The notes under the pieces are model-generated. The model did not search any database. It saw nothing but the letters and a program-made list of their open reading frames with translations, and had not been told where the DNA came from. The position numbers and the translations under genes were made by a program. DNA of 23,031 nucleotides from G020354085 sp964482055 (GTDB lineage Bacteria > Pseudomonadota > Gammaproteobacteria > Acidiferrobacterales > Sulfurifustaceae). The stretch's first letter is position 1. Each line of letters opens with the position of its first letter. The stretch lies in NCBI GenBank assembly GCA_964482055.1, contig CAYZVX010000043.1:1-23031 (forward strand). The letters are read 5' to 3'. Below are positions 15,362-22,869 of the stretch, in pieces.

Positions 15362-16017
15362 GGCTTCGGTGTCGGCGTTGCCACGCCGCTTCGCTTGAGC
15401 TCGCGGTAGCGCGCGAGCTCCTCGTCGTACTGCTTGCGCACCGCGACCTGCTCGGCTTTCTTCGCCGCAATCGTCGCTTCGTGCCGGGCGATCTGCTCCT
15501 TGGTCTGTTTGATGCTGTTGGCCGTCTGTTTGATCGCCTTCTGGTCGCCCCTCTTCGTCTCTTCGTCGAGCTGCTTTTCCATGCGCGTGAGCACGGTGCG
15601 CAATGGCGTGAGCGTGCCCTCGCTCGCCTGAATCGCCGCCTCGATCTGCGCGAGCTTGCGGTCGCGCACGTAGGTGATGTCGGACTCCGTGCCATAGCTC
15701 GATAGCAGCACCTCGTCGCGGCGCTTCCGCTCTTCGGCACGCAGGCGTTCACGCTCGCTCTCGGCACGCTGCTCGTCCTGCTGCCTGAGCTGCTCGGCGC
15801 TCAACGGGGCGGCGACTTCCTTTTTCTTCACGCCCTGGGTGGACATCTCGATGACCTTCGAGCGTTCGCACTCTTCGGCCGCGAAATCGCCGAAATGCCA
15901 GCGCCCCTGCGCGTCCTGGCACTTGCGAATGGTGGCGCCCGGCTTTTCGCCGGAGGCGGCAAGCACACCCGCCGAAGCGAGCGACAAGAGGATGCTTACA
16001 AGGGGGAGTAACTTCAT
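15358..16017 (-). CDS. Secreted coiled-coil protein with DUF4124-like N-terminal domain
   Basis: About 219 residues. A signal peptide (MKLLPLVSILLSLASAGVLA, cleavage near AAS) is followed by a DUF4124-like module (ATIRKCQDAQGRWHFGDF, then ECERSKV), then a long charged coiled coil (EQLRQQDEQRAESERERLRA, EEERK-type repeats, and IKQTANSIKQTKEQIARHE) and a Pro-rich tail. Predicted periplasmic; function unknown in this family. The ATG at 16017 gives the best signal peptide; an in-frame GTG at 16029 is possible. The stop lies inside a repeat element, convergent with moaE. Confidence 0.75.
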   Translation of the reverse strand: MKLLPLVSILLSLASAGVLAASGEKPGATIRKCQDAQGRWHFGDFAAEECERSKVIEMSTQGVKKKEVAAPLSAEQLRQQDEQRAESERERLRAEERKRRDEVLLSSYGTESDITYVRDRKLAQIEAAIQASEGTLTPLRTVLTRMEKQLDEETKRGDQKAIKQTANSIKQTKEQIARHEATIAAKKAEQVAVRKQYDEELARYRELKRSGVATPTPKP

Positions 16018-16161
16018 GACAGCTACCACGTTGGGTTGGGATTACCTCAAAGACTAGGTAGCCCGTCACCGCGCTGTCAACCGCAGCCGCCGCACGGTGC
16101 CGTGATCGGGGCGGGCGGTGCGGTCGCCTGTGCCATAATGGCCGGCAAAGCCCGCGCCCGC

Positions 16162-16914
16162 ATGGACTGGTCCGAACAGCTGTTGCTCCTGGTGGTGTCG
16201 CTGGCGGCCAATTTCTTTTCGGCGTTTGCCGGCGGCGGCGCGGGGCTCCTGCAGTTTCCCGCGCTGATCTTTCTGGGCCTGCCGTTCGGGGTGGCGCTTG
16301 CCACCCACAAGGTGGCGAGTGTCGCGCTCGGTCTCGGCGCCACGGCCCGGCACTGGCGCGAGAGATCGCTGGAATGGCGTTTCTCGGCCTTCATTCTCGC
16401 CACCGGGCTGCCGGGCGTGATCGCCGGGGCGGCATACATCCTCGACGTTCCGGAACGTGCCGCCCAGATCGCGCTCGGCGTGTTGACCATCGGGCTCGGC
16501 GTGTACTCGTTTCTCAGCAAGAGGCTCGGGCTCGAGCACGCACCGGCCCATCGCAGCGCGCGCGGCTACGCGATCGGCGGACTGATGCTGTTGCTGATCG
16601 GCGTTCTCAACGGTTCGCTGACCTCCGGGACGGGACTGTTTTGCACCATGTGGCTGGTACGCTGGTTCGGGCTCGACTACCGGCGCGCGGTCGCCTACAC
16701 GCTCGTGCTGGTCGGCGTGTTCTGGAATGGCGCCGGGGCGGTGACGCTCGCGCTGCTCGGTGAGGTCAAGTGGACGTGGGTGCCGACGCTGCTCGTCGGG
16801 TCGCTGGCGGGCGGGTACGCCGGCGCGCACTGGTCGATCAAGAAGGGCAATGTCTGGATCAAGCGCGCCTTCGAGATCGTGACCATGCTCGTGGGGCTCA
16901 AGCTGATCGTCTGA
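16162..16914 (+). CDS. TauE/SafE-family membrane permease
   Basis: About 250 residues with about eight hydrophobic segments. The N-terminal repeat signature NFFSAFAGGGAGLLQFPALI and the second-half counterpart GVLNGSLTSGTGLF are the two family motifs. The TauE/SafE group exports or imports small organic and inorganic anions, including sulfite and sulfoacetate; in a sulfur oxidiser a sulfur anion is a plausible substrate, but this is inference. The start at 16162 puts the first helix right after MDWSEQ; an in-frame ATG at 16138 is an alternative. No strong ribosome binding site precedes either. About 70 bp separate it from the bactofilin gene on the same strand. Confidence 0.87.
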   Translation: MDWSEQLLLLVVSLAANFFSAFAGGGAGLLQFPALIFLGLPFGVALATHKVASVALGLGATARHWRERSLEWRFSAFILATGLPGVIAGAAYILDVPERAAQIALGVLTIGLGVYSFLSKRLGLEHAPAHRSARGYAIGGLMLLLIGVLNGSLTSGTGLFCTMWLVRWFGLDYRRAVAYTLVLVGVFWNGAGAVTLALLGEVKWTWVPTLLVGSLAGGYAGAHWSIKKGNVWIKRAFEIVTMLVGLKLIV

Positions 16915-16984
16915 TTCTCGTCCGTAGCGGGCCCTGCTAGTATGAGCGCCCGCAACTAAACTGCCCCGACGGGAGCAAGCTCAG

Positions 16985-17413
16985 GTGAAACTCGGCAACA
17001 TCATCCGGTTGCGGCGCCGCCGCCGGCGCATGCTCGACCGCATCGAGGGTTTCGACACGGTCATCGGACCGGAGTCGATTGTCGCCGGCACCTTCAGCGG
17101 CAAGGACAACCTCCTGGTGCACGGCCGGGTGACGGGCCAGTGCGATCTCAACGGGGCCTTCATGCTTGCGGCGGGCGGCCAGTGGGTCGGCGACATCGTC
17201 GCGGACAACGTCATCATCGCCGCGCAGGTCGAAGGCGACGTTACCGCGCGCAACCGGCTCGAGTTGGCTGCGACGGCGCGCATCCGCGGAAGGCTCCGCA
17301 GCCCTGCCATCGCGATTGCCGAAGGGGCGGTTTACGAGGGCAAGATCGACATGGGGCGCGACACCCAGCTCACGCGCTACAGCGAGCGTCGCACCGAACC
17401 CAAACCCGGCTGA
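16985..17413 (+). CDS. Bactofilin (polymer-forming cytoskeletal protein)
   Basis: 142-residue bactofilin (DUF583) that should form beta-helical filaments at the membrane. A basic N-terminus (RLRRRRRR) is followed by DTVIGPESIVAGTFSGKDNL and regular beta-helix repeats ending in hydrophobic/Gly turns (LLVHGRVTGQCDLNG, VGDIVADNVIIAAQVEGDV, ARIRGRLRSPAIAIAEGAV), then a polar tail. The GTG at 16985 has GGGAG about 10 bases upstream. Its TGA directly abuts the stop of the convergent SRPBCC gene. The specific role (cell shape, polarity, chemotaxis scaffold) cannot be read from here; no peptidoglycan hydrolase is adjacent. Confidence 0.88.
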   Translation: MKLGNIIRLRRRRRRMLDRIEGFDTVIGPESIVAGTFSGKDNLLVHGRVTGQCDLNGAFMLAAGGQWVGDIVADNVIIAAQVEGDVTARNRLELAATARIRGRLRSPAIAIAEGAVYEGKIDMGRDTQLTRYSERRTEPKPG

Positions 17414-17962
17414 TCAATCCGGCTGCGCGCGCGCCTCGAGCGCGTCACGGATCGCGGCGAGCCAGCGTTCCAGCCGCTCGCCGAGGCGCTGCGCGAGCCG
17501 CGCTTCTCCCTCGCGCCGCAACCTGGCCACGTAATCCGGGTAGAGCAGGAGCAGCACCGGCCGCAGCAGGGGCGGCAACGCGCGCAGCCCCTGTTCCGGC
17601 AGCTCGCTCTCCAGCATCTCCTCGGTCGGCTCGAAGGATTCGGTCTGCGTCAGCAGCGTACCTCCCTCGTGCGGCTCGGTTTCGAGGCTGACCTCGAAAG
17701 GAATATGCGCGTGCGCCAGGGACACGATGCGCCGGTTTGGCACGAGCTCACGCACCTCGGCGTGGTAGTCGGCGATGTGGTCGCCGACCTGGAGTCGAAA
17801 GTGCACGCGCGAGCCCGCACGCAGCGGCCCGCCACCTTCGACCTCCACGCGGATGGGCGTGGCACCGGGGTTCAGTCGCGAGCGCGCCAGCGGGTCCGCG
17901 GCGAGCGCGAACACGCGTTCGACCGGGGCGTTGATGTGTATGCTGCGGGAGACGACGACCAT
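17414..17962 (-). CDS. SRPBCC (START/polyketide-cyclase-like) protein
   Basis: 182-residue helix-grip-fold ligand-binding protein: SRSIHINAPVERVFALAADP (first strand and helix), RVHFRLQVGDHIADYHAEV, RIVSLAHAHIPFEVSLETEP, GGTLLTQTESF, and a long C-terminal helix with the hydrophobic stretch LLRPVLLLLYPDY. Members bind hydrophobic ligands; the ligand is unknown. The ATG at 17962 starts inside or beside repeat element copy 2, which probably forms its upstream region. The stop abuts the bactofilin stop. Downstream of pyrE on the same strand, about 95 bp away. Confidence 0.8.
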   Translation of the reverse strand: MVVVSRSIHINAPVERVFALAADPLARSRLNPGATPIRVEVEGGGPLRAGSRVHFRLQVGDHIADYHAEVRELVPNRRIVSLAHAHIPFEVSLETEPHEGGTLLTQTESFEPTEEMLESELPEQGLRALPPLLRPVLLLLYPDYVARLRREGEARLAQRLGERLERWLAAIRDALEARAQPD

Positions 17963-17967
17963 GATCG

Positions 17968-18062
17968 TTATTCGTGACCCGGGATTCGTGATTGGCGGAA
18001 GGACGCTCGGTGCGAAACCTTGACGCCGGTATCCCAGTCACCAGTCACGAATCAGCCGTCAC
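17968..18062. repeat. GTGATTCG/CGAATCAC repeat element, copy 2
   Basis: Contains ATTCGTGACCCGGGATTCGTG on the left (in part) and CACCAGTCACGAATCA (18039-18054) on the right, an exact 16-nt match to copy 1. The pyrE stop codon (18059-18061) falls within its right edge. Confidence 0.7.
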
Positions 18063-18709
18063 TGGCTCTGCGTTCCGTATTGCCGCCGGTAGGCGTTGAT
18101 CGCATCGAGGTAGCGCCGGCCGCCGTTTTTCTGTTCCAGATAGGTGAGCAGCGTCTGGAGGCTGGCGATGCTGATGACGCGCAGGCCAAGCTCGCATTCG
18201 ACTTCCTGCACCGCCGACAGCGTGCCCTCGCCGCGTTCCTGGCGATCGAGCGCAATGGCGACACCGACCGGCTGGGCGCCGGCGGTCTGGATGATCTGCA
18301 CGGACTCGCGCACCGAGAGGCCGGCCGAGATCACGTCATCGATGATCAGCACGCGGCCCTGCAGCGGATGGCCGACGATCACGCCGCCTTCGCCGTGGCG
18401 TTTGACCTCCTTGCGGTTGAACGCGTAAGGCACGTCCTTGTCGCCCAGCTTGGCAAGCGCCATGGCTGTGGCACAGGCGAGCGGGATGCCCTTGTAGGCC
18501 GGACCGTAGAGCATGTCGAATCCGATCCCCGACTCGAGTATGGCACGCGCATAGAACTGCCCGAGCCGCGCCAGCTTGGCGCCGGTATTGAACAACCCGG
18601 TATTGAAGAAGTAGGGGCTGATGCGTCCGGACTTGAGGGTGAACTCGCCGAAGCGCAGCGCCTGGCACTCGATGGCGAACTCGAGGAAATCGCGCTGATA
18701 GTCTCTCAT
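18059..18709 (-). CDS. pyrE: Orotate phosphoribosyltransferase
   Basis: 216-residue enzyme that transfers ribose 5-phosphate from PRPP to orotate, forming OMP in pyrimidine synthesis. The PRPP-binding motif is VLIIDDVISAGLSV; other family blocks are FGEFTLKSGRISPYFFNTGL, YGPAYKGIPLA and FNRKEVKRHGEGG. Length matches the family (E. coli PyrE about 213). Start MRDYQRDFLEFA at 18709 matches the family; the frame continues upstream but encodes a non-homologous leader within the divergent promoter region. No strong ribosome binding site. Divergent from xth over 119 bp. Confidence 0.96.
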   Translation of the reverse strand: MRDYQRDFLEFAIECQALRFGEFTLKSGRISPYFFNTGLFNTGAKLARLGQFYARAILESGIGFDMLYGPAYKGIPLACATAMALAKLGDKDVPYAFNRKEVKRHGEGGVIVGHPLQGRVLIIDDVISAGLSVRESVQIIQTAGAQPVGVAIALDRQERGEGTLSAVQEVECELGLRVISIASLQTLLTYLEQKNGGRRYLDAINAYRRQYGTQSQ

Positions 18710-18722
18710 GTCCGCAAGATAC

Positions 18723-18799
18723 AAGAGAAAAGCGCCAAGAGAAAAGGGGCGCGTGCACAAATGCGGCCGGCGTCATCCATTCAGCCGCGCTTTTCTCTT
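18723..18799. repeat. 13-bp inverted repeat in the pyrE/xth divergent region
   Basis: AAGAGAAAAGCGC (18723-18735) and GCGCTTTTCTCTT (18787-18799) are exact inverted copies 51 bp apart. Imperfect extra copies of the unit lie inside (CCAAGAGAAAAGG) and to the right (CCTTTCCTCTTTACTCTT). Confidence 0.6.
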
Positions 18800-18828
18800 T
18801 CGCCTTTCCTCTTTACTCTTGCGGTTCC

Positions 18829-19602
18829 ATGCGCATCATCACCGCCAATCTCAACGGCATCCGCTCGGCGGCAGCCAAGGGCTTCTTTGACTGGTTGAAG
18901 CGCCAGCGCGCCGATGTCGTGTGCGTGCAGGAGATCAAGGCCCAGGAATCCGACCTGACACCCGAGATGCACGACCCTGCCGGCCTGCACGGCTATTTCA
19001 GCCTTGCCGAGAAGAAAGGCTATTCCGGCGTTGGCCTCTATTGCCGGCGCGAGCCCGACGCCGTGCACCGCGGGTTCGGATCGCACGAGCACGACGGCGA
19101 GGGGCGTTACCTGCAGGCCGATTTCGGCAAGCTCAGCGTGGTCTCGATCTACCTGCCGTCCGGATCGGCCGGTGCGCACCGCCAGGAATCGAAGTACCGC
19201 TTCATGGATCTGTTCTATCCGCAACTGAAAAAGCTGCGCCGGGACGGGCGCGAGTACATCCTGTGCGGCGACTGGAACATCGCGCACAAGGAGATCGATC
19301 TCAAGAACTGGCGCGCCAACCAGAAGAACTCGGGATTTCTCCCCGAGGAGCGCGCCTGGCTCACGAAGGTGTTCGACGAGCTCGGCTGGGTGGACGTGTT
19401 CCGCACCCTCAACCAGAAACCGGACCAGTACACCTGGTGGTCGAACCGCGGCCAGGCCTACGCCAAGAACGTCGGCTGGCGCATCGACTACCAGATCGCC
19501 ACGCCGGGCATCGCGAAGAAGGCGGTGCGGGAGCGCATCTACAAGGACAAGAAGTTCTCCGATCACGCGCCGTTGATTATTGACTATGACTACGAGCTGT
19601 AG
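18829..19602 (+). CDS. xth: Exodeoxyribonuclease III
   Basis: 257-residue AP endonuclease/3'-5' exonuclease of base-excision repair. Catalytic motifs of the EEP fold are all present: TANLNGIRSA, VCVQEIKAQ (metal-binding Glu), IYLPSGS, LCGDWNIAH (Asp/Asn pair) and the C-terminal SDHAPL (Asp-His). The WRIDYQIAT block matches the family. Length equals the usual size. The ATG at 18829 has no clear ribosome binding site, so a short-leader or leaderless mRNA is possible. Confidence 0.95.
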   Translation: MRIITANLNGIRSAAAKGFFDWLKRQRADVVCVQEIKAQESDLTPEMHDPAGLHGYFSLAEKKGYSGVGLYCRREPDAVHRGFGSHEHDGEGRYLQADFGKLSVVSIYLPSGSAGAHRQESKYRFMDLFYPQLKKLRRDGREYILCGDWNIAHKEIDLKNWRANQKNSGFLPEERAWLTKVFDELGWVDVFRTLNQKPDQYTWWSNRGQAYAKNVGWRIDYQIATPGIAKKAVRERIYKDKKFSDHAPLIIDYDYEL

Positions 19603-19778
19603 CGTGTCGGCGCGTGCCCGCCGTCCAGCGCGCGCTGGAATCCAGTCGTATCTCAGCTGAGCGCCCTGCGCGACGTGCAGGATACACAAGTCCCTTTCCA
19701 GGGAGGCAGACATCGCTCGGCCGCGAAGCGCATGGATGCGCGAGAGCGGCGCGCGATCGTCGACTTAGGACGCTGATT

Positions 19779-19887
19779 TGCGGGTGGCTGACCCGTCGCT
19801 CCCGGTTTCCTGTCCTCTCGCGACACTTGTACATCCCTGCACATCGCGGCAGGTGACTTTCTTTTGTGCAGCTAAAAGAAGGTCGCC
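19779..19887. repeat. Dispersed palindromic repeat, copy 2 (degenerate)
   Basis: Has GGGTGGCTGACCC (matches the second hairpin of copy 1 in inverse orientation) and the stem GGTGACTTTCTTTT (19852-19865) with AAAAGAAGGTCGCC (19874-19887), 14 bp with two G-U-type pairs. Confidence 0.5.
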
Positions 19888-20204
19888 AAGGAAAAAGCCG
19901 CCCCGATCGCTCGCCGCGCCTGGCAACGTGCGGTATCTTGCGCTCCTCGCGTGGCCTGGGCGCTGCGCCCAGAGCTCGCCGGGCGCGAAAATGCAGCCCT
20001 GCTCGTTGCGCTCGCTCGTCTTGCCAAACATTGTCGAGCTCGGGCTCGACACTGGCTTGCGACTGCTCGCGACCCTCGCTGCGGTGCTCAGCTCGCTCAA
20101 CGCGGGTTTGAAAGGCATCAGCCGTTCTTGACGACGCACTATTCGGACGCTGGCGCCGAGCTGGTGGACGACGAAGCGATGGTGAGGATTGAATCGATAA
20201 TGCA

Positions 20205-20301
20205 GTTCAACGTTGGGGTTCAGGAGTCGGCAAAGGGCGAAGCCCGGAGGGAACCAGCACGCGCAGCTTGCCGGCGATCCCCTGGAACAGAAAGTTAGAA
20301 C
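20205..20301 (-). other. Imperfect 97-bp stem-loop resembling an integron attC site
   Basis: Ends GTTCAAC (20205-20211) and GTTAGAAC (20294-20301) pair with one bulged base; on the minus strand the far end reads GTTGAAC, fitting GTTRRRY. Inside, TTCAGG pairs with CCTGGAA (one extra base), GTCGGCAAAG with CTTGCCGGC (imperfect), and GGGC with GCCC at the tip. It directly abuts the HEPN gene's stop codon. The other core, TTCTAAC, departs from RYYYAAC at its first base. Confidence 0.3.
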
Positions 20302-20853
20302 TCACGACTCAACCAATACTCGATCCGTGGCTTCGACTAGGCACTTCAGGAACCGAATACTCTTCTCGAGTTCGTCTCTTCTTACGAGATGCGGCGCGGG
20401 AGATGCGCCGGCCGTAGAAGGTTTCGATCGATGCACGGCATCACCGCGCTTAGCAACTAGTTCATCGAGAGTTCTTCTTGCCTTTGGTGCATCGAAGTGC
20501 TGCCATTCCCACCCCGCAGTTACATCAACTTCCAGGAAGTCCGAAAAGAGTTTCTTTGTCTTCTCGGAGTTGGGGTTGTGAAAGCGGCGAAGCTCGTCCT
20601 CCAATTTCCCGAGAACGAATTTCCCAACGTAGCTACCATTGGCGACCCTCAGACGAGCCTGTAGTCCCTCTCGGACTCGATCTTCAACATATGTCTCCCA
20701 TGCAGTGAGCGCCATTACGAGCCCCGCTCGTTTGAGAACTTCGGCATTCTCCGGGGGAGGCTTGGGCATTGAATCGAAATGAGCGAGAAGTTCCTCGGCG
20801 TCATTGATCGAACCGTCAAATGCAGTCTTGGCTTTGGATATGGAGGCTGTGAT
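20302..20853 (-). CDS. RiboL-PSP-HEPN-like protein, start codon unclear
   Basis: HEPN-superfamily protein resembling the RiboL-PSP-HEPN group, whose members are predicted RNases of toxin or stress systems. Family-like segments: RAGLVMALTAWETYVEDRV, FHNPNSEKTKKLFSDFLEVD, WEWQHFDAPKARRTLDELV. The catalytic RX4H is intact: R-GDAV-H in KRGDAVHRS. The first ATG (20769, 155 residues) leaves out a family-like helix (SKAKTAFDGSINDAEELLAH); the frame is open to 20853 but offers only ATC or ATA as starts. The stretch TASISKAKTAF directly after ATC suggests a lost ATG, a non-standard start, or a sequence error. Lower GC than neighbours and absence of an obvious antitoxin suggest an acquired gene. Confidence 0.7.
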   Translation of the reverse strand: MTASISKAKTAFDGSINDAEELLAHFDSMPKPPPENAEVLKRAGLVMALTAWETYVEDRVREGLQARLRVANGSYVGKFVLGKLEDELRRFHNPNSEKTKKLFSDFLEVDVTAGWEWQHFDAPKARRTLDELVAKRGDAVHRSKPSTAGASPAPHLVRRDELEKSIRFLKCLVEATDRVLVES

Positions 20854-21296
20854 TTAGCAGTGGATTGACGGCCCAGTGGCTAGTAGCCGGGAGATTGTTC
20901 AAATTAGGAACTTTGTACTAGGTGTTAAATTTAGTACCTCTACCGCCACAGCGGAGATCGGCGTGGCCAAATGCGCAGCGCCGGAGGGTTCTGAAATCTT
21001 GGTCCCCGTATGGCGCGCCTGAGCAGTGCAAGGCTTTGGGCAAGCGCCCTGGAAGGGCACAGACATGAAGGTCTGCGCCTGACTCGCGCGACTGGACGTC
21101 ACGTCGAGGCAGCGCGGGTCCCAAGGCCGCGGAGCGCAGGATTGCGCGCCATCCGGGGCGTGTTTCTTTTGGTTCCTCTTCTTTGCACGAGCAATGAGAA
21201 GTCACCCAGGGTGCAGGGGCGGAGCCACCCGCAATTAGGTGTTAATCGTCCGCGAAGCGGACACGAACCCACAAGATCACCTTAGCGGCCACGGCG
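20854..21296. other. Intergenic stretch with repeat copy 3
   Basis: About 440 bp. Contains a small hairpin GTACTA (20915-20920) with TAGTAC (20932-20937), a GC-rich tract, and the degenerate palindromic repeat at 21161-21206. No gene supported. Confidence 0.55.
21161..21206. repeat. Dispersed palindromic repeat, copy 3 (degenerate)
   Basis: TGTTTCTTTTGGTTCCTCTTC, then CTTTGC-ACGA-GCAATGAGAAGTCACC: the same plan as copy 1 with several stem mismatches. Confidence 0.5.
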
Positions 21297-21731
21297 TCAG
21301 CACGTAATCACGCCGGTGAGATGGCAGCCACGGCACAGCAGCACGCCCTTGGCGTCGGCCACGACGCGCGCTTCGAATTGCTCATACCAGTACCAGTTCG
21401 CGCCGGCGGCGCTCGCCGCTTCGGTCTTGATCGCCACCGACCAGCCCAGAACCTGGTCGCCGCTACCGTAGAGCTCCTTCACGGCGACCACGCCCTTTGG
21501 ATGATCCTTCTTTCCGGTGCTGAGGGACTCGAACAATGCCGGATTGAGGTAGGCCCGGACCCGGCCAAAGTGCGGTCCCTGCAAGGCGTGGATCTGGCTC
21601 TCCCCCCGCCACTGGCGGTAGTGACCGGCGCCGAGCCACTCGGCTAGCGCCGTGCCGCCGAGCGGCGGCTCCGACGCTTGTGTAGCTGGTGTTGCCGCCA
21701 GCACTAGCGCGGCCAGGCAAATCAATCGCAT
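21297..21731 (-). CDS. Cytochrome P460-like haem c protein (periplasmic)
   Basis: About 144 residues. Signal peptide (MRLICLAALVLAATPATQAS) then a small domain with GPHFGRVRAYLNPALF, PKGVVAVKELYG, GWSVAIKTEA, NWYWYEQF and a C-terminal CxxCH haem motif (LCRGCHLTG). This order matches cytochrome P460/c'-beta proteins, which in nitrifiers and methanotrophs oxidise hydroxylamine or bind NO. Several Lys residues (GKKDHPKG) could include the haem cross-linking Lys of true P460, but the alignment is not certain. ATG at 21731 gives a clean signal peptide; GTG at 21761, 9 bp after the upstream stop, is an alternative. It follows the diguanylate cyclase gene closely, suggesting co-transcription. Confidence 0.68.
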   Translation of the reverse strand: MRLICLAALVLAATPATQASEPPLGGTALAEWLGAGHYRQWRGESQIHALQGPHFGRVRAYLNPALFESLSTGKKDHPKGVVAVKELYGSGDQVLGWSVAIKTEAASAAGANWYWYEQFEARVVADAKGVLLCRGCHLTGVITC

Positions 21732-21770
21732 GGCTAGTCGAAGACCATAGGTTGACGGCACCTGCGCGAC

Positions 21771-22730
21771 TCACACGGCGCAGCGATTGCGCCCGTCGCG
21801 CTTGGCGCGATAGAGCGCCCGATCGGCGGCCTCGATCATGCGCTCGGCGCTGGCATCGCCAGCGAGCGCGGCGAGCCCGAGCGAGATCGTGACGCAGGGC
21901 AGCGCCGAGCCGTCGGCGGCGCGCACCGGGTTGTCCGCGATGGCGCGCACCAGGCGCGCGCCCATGACCTGTGCCTCGGCGAGATCGGTATCGGGTAGCA
22001 GCACGCAGAACTCTTCGCCGCCGTAGCGCGCCAGGCGGTCGCTCGGCCGGGCGTTCTGCTGGACCGCGTGCACGGTGCTGCGCAAGGCCGCGTCGCCCGC
22101 GGCATGACCCCAGGTGTCGTTGTAGCGCTTGAAGTGGTCGATGTCGGCGAGCCCGAGCACGAAGGGTCGATCGCTGCGCCGCGCCCGTTCCAGATCGCGC
22201 GGCAGCATCTGTTCGAGCCAGCGGCGATTGAAGGCGCCGGTCAGCGGGTCGATGTAGACCCAGCGTTCCAGGGTCTGTTGCAGCGCGAGACTCGAGGCGA
22301 GCGCGGCGTTGGTGTTGCGCATGCGTTCGGCCATGATCGCGAGCAGGTTGCGCGCCACGGCCGGATTGTTGTCCGTGATGCGCCAGAAAGTGCCGACGTC
22401 AATCGCCAGCACCACGCTGTCCACCGAGGCCACCACCGGCGCACTGACGCGCCCGCCGTCCACCACCGACAGCTCGCCCACGCACTGGCCGCGGCCGATC
22501 ACGATCGGAGCGGCCACGCCGGGCGCGCCCACGAGCACGCGCAGCTCGCCTTCGAGCACCAGGTAGAGATGGTTGTTGACGCGCTCAGGGAACAGCAGCT
22601 GCTCGCCGGCCTTGAGGTGGCGCGTCGGACAGTCGGCGAGCAGGTCGATGACCGCATCGGCCGGCGTCTGTCGGAAGAGCTCGGCCGCGAATACCTGGCT
22701 GGTGCTCAGGCTGTTCATCACGCCGATCAT
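21771..22730 (-). CDS. Diguanylate cyclase with N-terminal cyclic-nucleotide-binding domain
   Basis: Cytosolic signalling protein, up to 319 residues. N-terminal Crp-type cNMP-binding fold (about 25-135: LKAGEQLLFPERVNNHLYLV, then VGELSVVDGGRVSAPV as the phosphate-binding cassette), a helical linker, then a GGDEF domain (about 160-318) with DPLTGAFNRR, DIDHFKRYNDTWGHAAGD and the active-site loop YGGEEF. An RxxD inhibitory site (RPSD) lies five residues before GGEEF, so product inhibition by c-di-GMP is expected. It should make c-di-GMP in response to a nucleotide or a protein state sensed by the cNMP domain. The start is uncertain: ATG 22730 is longest, but TAGGA better fits GTG 22721 or ATG 22718. 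No receptor or transmembrane segment is seen. Confidence 0.92.
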   Translation of the reverse strand: MIGVMNSLSTSQVFAAELFRQTPADAVIDLLADCPTRHLKAGEQLLFPERVNNHLYLVLEGELRVLVGAPGVAAPIVIGRGQCVGELSVVDGGRVSAPVVASVDSVVLAIDVGTFWRITDNNPAVARNLLAIMAERMRNTNAALASSLALQQTLERWVYIDPLTGAFNRRWLEQMLPRDLERARRSDRPFVLGLADIDHFKRYNDTWGHAAGDAALRSTVHAVQQNARPSDRLARYGGEEFCVLLPDTDLAEAQVMGARLVRAIADNPVRAADGSALPCVTISLGLAALAGDASAERMIEAADRALYRAKRDGRNRCAV

Positions 22731-22869
22731 CCTAGCGAACCGGGTCGCGCCCGGACAAGAAGCGGCGCGCCGGCGAACCGTCGCCCCGCCCGTCTGTACG
22801 CTGGCTGCAACAGCCGGCCGGTATCGTACGGCGCTCGACCCGCCGCGGCCCGCCGCTTAGTATCAGCGT

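Larger units (their letters stand above)
19603..20301. other. Gene-poor stretch with repeat copy 2 and an attC-like fold
   Basis: About 700 bp between xth and the HEPN gene. It holds a degenerate copy of the palindromic repeat (19779-19887), a GC-rich tract with codon-like but family-less open frames (19890-20130), and a 97-bp foldable segment (20205-20301). No convincing gene was found. Confidence 0.6.

Noticed and set aside
19890..20130. Open frames in the GC-rich tract after xth
   Set aside because: No start signals or family-like sequence; better explained as part of a dispersed repeat.
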